Assembly (NCBI RefSeq): GCF_001949145.1 | Contig: NW_019091371.1 | Coordinates: 1,325,049 to 1,389,048 of the forward strand | Length of the DNA stretch: 64,000 bases | Origin: Acanthaster planci | Lineage: Eukaryota; Echinodermata; Asteroidea; Valvatida; Acanthasteridae | Direction of reading: 5' to 3' | Part shown: positions 60,357-64,000 of the stretch, piece after piece | Numbering within the stretch: position 1 is the stretch's first letter | How the letters are laid out: each line of letters opens with the position of its first letter | Program-made: the position numbers and the translations under genes | The notes under the pieces: generated by a model | The model's input: the letters and a program-made list of their open reading frames with translations, nothing else | The model's database searches: none | Told to the model about the DNA's origin: nothing

Positions 60357-62393
60357 GTGCAGGTGACTAGTGAATTTCAGTTGTCGTGGCGACTATCAAT
60401 AAATAGTCACGACTAGTCGTGACTATTAGCATTGTTTATTTATCCATTAAAACCATGTCCACAGTTGCATAACGTAACATGGGGTTAAATTTGAATAATG
60501 TTACACTGTGCATTCCACACATTTTGTTTCGTTGGGATGGTTGGATTTTACACTTTCATGAATGAAATATGAGGGTGTTTTTTAGATGGAAACTTTCGTC
60601 AAAAAGGCTTGTGATATTCTATCTTTGTTTTCTGCTTACTTACGACCACTTTTCGGAAGGAAACCTTGATGTGATCAACTTTTTTGCATTCAGCACTGGT
60701 GCCCGACCTGTGACACACTGCTACGATTGCAACAATGAAGGACAGGAACTAGTTTATGGCCGGGCATTGCGCGTTGAATCGGTCTGCGAGTTCCCTTCAG
60801 TTGTGGAGTCTGATTTTCATGAACACATCAAATCAAGAAGGGAATTAGCCGCAGATCCACGAACATAATTTTATATTGTTTGTGTATGTACTCAATGTTT
60901 TAACGTCTTTATTACGAGTTTCCACTGTCTCACAAGAGACAGAACACTCATGCAGCGTGGTAAATTTTCAAGAAATTTTATATGAACGTGGTTTTGTGGT
61001 TCGTTACCTGTGCGGACCCACCTCATGCACAGTGCGGCCACGCATATTTTGATTGATACACGCCATTGTGACTTCAGTTTTTTGTACAATGATTTTTAAG
61101 AATCAAGGGTTTTAGATGTATTTTTGCAAATGATCAACGCAAGTTTTTTCACGTTTGAGAGCCGCCATTTCCACAACTTATGTCCAAAGTTTCAAACTAC
61201 ACATTTTTTTAAGGCTTCTCCTTACTAGTGGGAAAAAACTCCTTGAAATTTCAGAAAGGATTTATTCCTACATGTTTTGGCGGACTAGTTTCGTACAGAA
61301 CACTAATTTATCTGACCCCACCATTGTCACTTTTGTGGTGTTTACGTACAATATGTACATGTCCATGTATGCTTAAGCAGCACATGTGAGTAGCTTACCA
61401 GAATGCTAATGAGTCTTCAAACGTGCATGATGCATGTAGACGGGCAAGGTGTGTCCTGGATAGTCAGTCACGTTCACATGACTTGGACACTTCCATTTTC
61501 TTCAAGGGGAGGGATGAAACCCTGTTTTTATGTAAACGATGTCAGGACAGCTTATATCGAATAAAATATTTTCAGATCACTTTGCACAGAAAGAAATTAT
61601 TGATATATTCAAACAAAATTCATTTCACAAATGTGAATACATTGAAAACTAAATAAACAATAAATGGTACCTATTTTGGTCAATGAATTCAACCAGGCAC
61701 TACACAGTTCTTCAAATCAGCCTTGCGATGGAGGAGGAATTACAGGAAACGATTAGAATCACACATTCAGAAATTAAACAATGATTTGTGAAGAAAAATT
61801 TGTGACTAATAAAAAAAACCCTATCACGGTGTGTACATTCATTACAAATCCTTTTATTTCACAGACATGCAAAAAAAGGAACAATCCTAAAGCTTAGAGC
61901 TCAGATGCATGGCCCTACTCATGAATAATAATATCTTCAAGCAAGAAGGATTATGTTTGCGCCCATGCCGTGCTCTGTACAATCATGTCCATTTTGAACT
62001 CAGCTCATCATGGCTGTGATGTACTGGCACTCAGCCCACACGACTGTGACTAGTCGACAATACCATCAAGAAAGGAGACAAGGTATTGGAGGTCGCTCAC
62101 GACTATCAAGTTATGTAGCGTGTGCAAACCGACTACCCAAGCTCATTGTACAAAGTATACAAGGGCATGATGCATCGCCAGTGTGTGGCTGCTCTGAACA
62201 GGCAAGTTCTGTGCACACGTGGGGCAGCGCTGGTCTGTGGGGTCTGATCAGTACTCCACTCCGTAGTTCTAGGCACACATGTAGTCACTGGCTATGGCGC
62301 TACGAGTTCCAGCCACTGGTCGTGACACAGTCGTGACTATCTGGAAATTGATAGTCGAACCCCCATAACCCAAAGGTATTGGCAACTAGTCGC
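60357..62393. mobile_element. 2-kb TIR element with GACTAGTC-rich ends
   Basis: On the left, GACTAGT, then CGACTATCAAT and ATAGTCACGAC occur between 60365 and 60412. On the right, the complements of the same blocks occur in order between 62330 and 62393 (ATTGATAGTCG at 62347-62357, ACTAGTCGCACA at the edge). The left end also contains a perfect 26-base palindrome (60402-60427). The interior has open frames of 99 residues (60569-60868) and 77 residues (61423-61656). Neither resembles a transposase I know. I cannot name the superfamily. Confidence 0.6.
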
Positions 62394-62422
62394 ACAGGCC
62401 TAATGTAAACTGTGTTAAGCAG

Positions 62423-62790
62423 GGGTGTGAAATCTGATGTTTAGCGAATTTCCACTTTTTTGTTGAGTATGCCGAATTTTGTTTTCCGCTTTTTACCACC
62501 TACAGCACAGATTTTCCTAGTTTTTCTTCCATGTGCAAGCACTGATTTTTTTTTTTCTGTTTGTTTCTTTTTCTACCGCCGCAACGGCCAGGCCAAATTT
62601 TGCATGTCCTCTTTCTTACACCAAATGCCAGCAAAAACACAGTACTGAAGTGCCGTAATGCATGTGAATGTGATTTAATCAACTTTACATGTACATACGG
62701 CCTGGCTTGAAGTGCAAGTCTTGTACGTAGACAGCATCCTGGGAACCATCCGGTCATTGTTGTGATTAGCTGCAAATAAAATATCAGTAT
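62423..62790 (+). repeat. Dispersed repeat family D, copy 2
   Basis: It is collinear with 7636-8035. It begins three dozen bases beyond the right end of the 2-kb TIR element. Confidence 0.8.
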
Positions 62791-64000
62791 TCATATATGT
62801 AGGGATGAGATTCTTCCACTTTTTGGTAGATTTCCGCTTTTGGGAATTTGAAAGTCTGCTTTTGCAAATAGGTTCCGCCTTTTTAGACTGTCGGAAACTT
62901 CGACAGTCGACTTAGAATTTCCGATATTTTGAACTTTTCCTACCCATTTCATCAAGATAATTTTCGACTTCCAGGTATCAGATATGATAAAATATAGCCT
63001 CAATTTGTTGTGAAATAAAATGAAATTGCATTTCTCGTTGCTTACTTTCCATGTGCCACGCCATTTTTATTTCGTCGTAAGAATATCCAAATCATCGACC
63101 ACGAAGAGCATGACATGTACATGTATGTCATGCCATGCATGCCATACGTTCATGTGTAGTTTAGGCACACGCTGTCAATGTACATACAGATCTGAACCGG
63201 TACCATGCTAGAATTGGGAGATAAGATTAAGCAACACATTCCATTGGCTCTTTTCGCAGACAAAAACCAGTGCCGACCAATAACCATCTCTGTAGGAAAT
63301 GTGTTTGTTTCCAGGTAACTGTTGGTTGTCATGATGGCTCTGATGTATCCTCATATAAGCCAATGACTGTGCACTTTTCATGCTACTCACCACATGCACG
63401 AGTGTAAAGACCGCCATACGAAGCCACTGGGCCTGCTACCCTGAATACTTTTTGTGTGTTATCACAGAAAAACGTATCGCCGTGTGTGTTGTTGAATAGA
63501 CCTTTCTTATCGTTACATTTCCATCGTCATGTCTGCCCGTAAAGACATCATTCATCAAGACGAAGAAAGGTGAAGCACATTGACAAAGGGATTAAAAATC
63601 CTGGCGATGGGAGTGGGTTGAGTCCAAAATAAGAGGAGTATTCTTGTCTGAATTTATTTGGAAATTGGCAAAACCTGGTAAGGTAGTTGTGTGATGCAAC
63701 ATTAATTAATTACGCTTTCCTAGGTTAAAATACCTTAACATGTGCAGAATTGTTGAAATACAACGAACTCTAGAAGGGGAAAATAAATTATCCTCTATCA
63801 TATACGTGTATACGTGAACATAATCGACATGTATTTTGAAGCACATGACAAACCATAAGTGATGAACAAAGCTATGTGCTGGACTCAGTATGGACTTTCA
63901 CAAATGTTTCTATTGTAAAATGTGTCCCAGTGGGGCTTAGCATTACATTACATCACAGATCATCTAAAGTTGAAATTTTTCTGGGGCCCGTGTGCTATAA

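Larger units (their letters stand above)
58588..64000. other. ARID1 intron after exon H (5.4 kb, runs off the window)
   Basis: It contains repeat family B copy 2 (58773-59480), a roughly 2-kb TIR element (60357-62393) and family D copy 2 (62423-62790). The last 1.2 kb shows no recognised feature. The ARID-domain exons must lie to the right. Confidence 0.6.

Noticed and set aside
60569-60868. 99-residue frame as a host gene
   Set aside because: It sits inside a TIR-bounded element, has no splice or promoter evidence, and I recognise no domain. It is kept only as a note in the element finding.

Overview
This window is animal nuclear DNA, not microbial. It is AT-rich, holds one assembly gap (N run 12163-12415), and has short protein-coding exons with canonical AG/GT borders separated by introns of up to about 21.6 kb. 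The introns are packed with decayed DNA transposons and many copies of the ACATGT/TACATGTA palindrome. I read it as a marine invertebrate, possibly a non-vertebrate deuterostome such as a hemichordate, echinoderm or cephalochordate. That placement is an inference and I cannot name the species.

The only gene I can support runs on the + strand. It is the 5' half of an ARID1 (BAF250/Osa) orthologue, the large subunit that defines the BAF form of the SWI/SNF chromatin remodeller. Eight exons chain in one open frame: 6412-6621, 16866-17027, 27011-27160, 48793-49006, 49796-49900, 52644-52868, 56175-57161 and 58424-58587. They total 2217 nt, or 739 codons. Intron phases are 0,0,0,1,1,1,1 between them and 0 at the last donor. 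The key match is the exon starting DLSGSLDDLPTG and continuing to PSPSPVGSPASHMSRS and SPASVPG, which is the conserved block of vertebrate ARID1A/B. The first exon should lie to the left of the window. The ARID DNA-binding domain and the C-terminal BAF250 domain should lie to the right.

Everything else is intronic and mostly mobile-element debris. From left to right it includes a Tc1/mariner relic with TA flanks (545-1890); a 1.7-1.9 kb terminal-inverted-repeat element with two unusual internal arrays, in three copies (4436-6137 reversed, 24112-25907, 39311-41231); a 675-bp TIR element (17218-17892); a foldback element (22291-22471); and a CAGAGCTGCCAACC-ended element (30651-31566). A hAT-like transposase relic on the minus strand (34571-39190) is split in reading register by a TA-flanked element, which itself contains a TTAA-flanked element, a second transposase C-terminus and a small foldback insertion. 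Further on are a 600-bp element (41511-42110; second copy 51484-51973), a 24-bp minisatellite (43921-44121), a long inverted repeat (53353-53785) and a roughly 2-kb element with GACTAGTC-rich ends (60357-62393). Several further repeat families occur as pairs inside the window.

There is no operon, CRISPR array, prophage or recognisable RNA gene. The most novel material is the unnamed repeat families and the nested-insertion record in the 21.6-kb intron, plus the lineage-specific low-complexity expansion in the large ARID1 exon.
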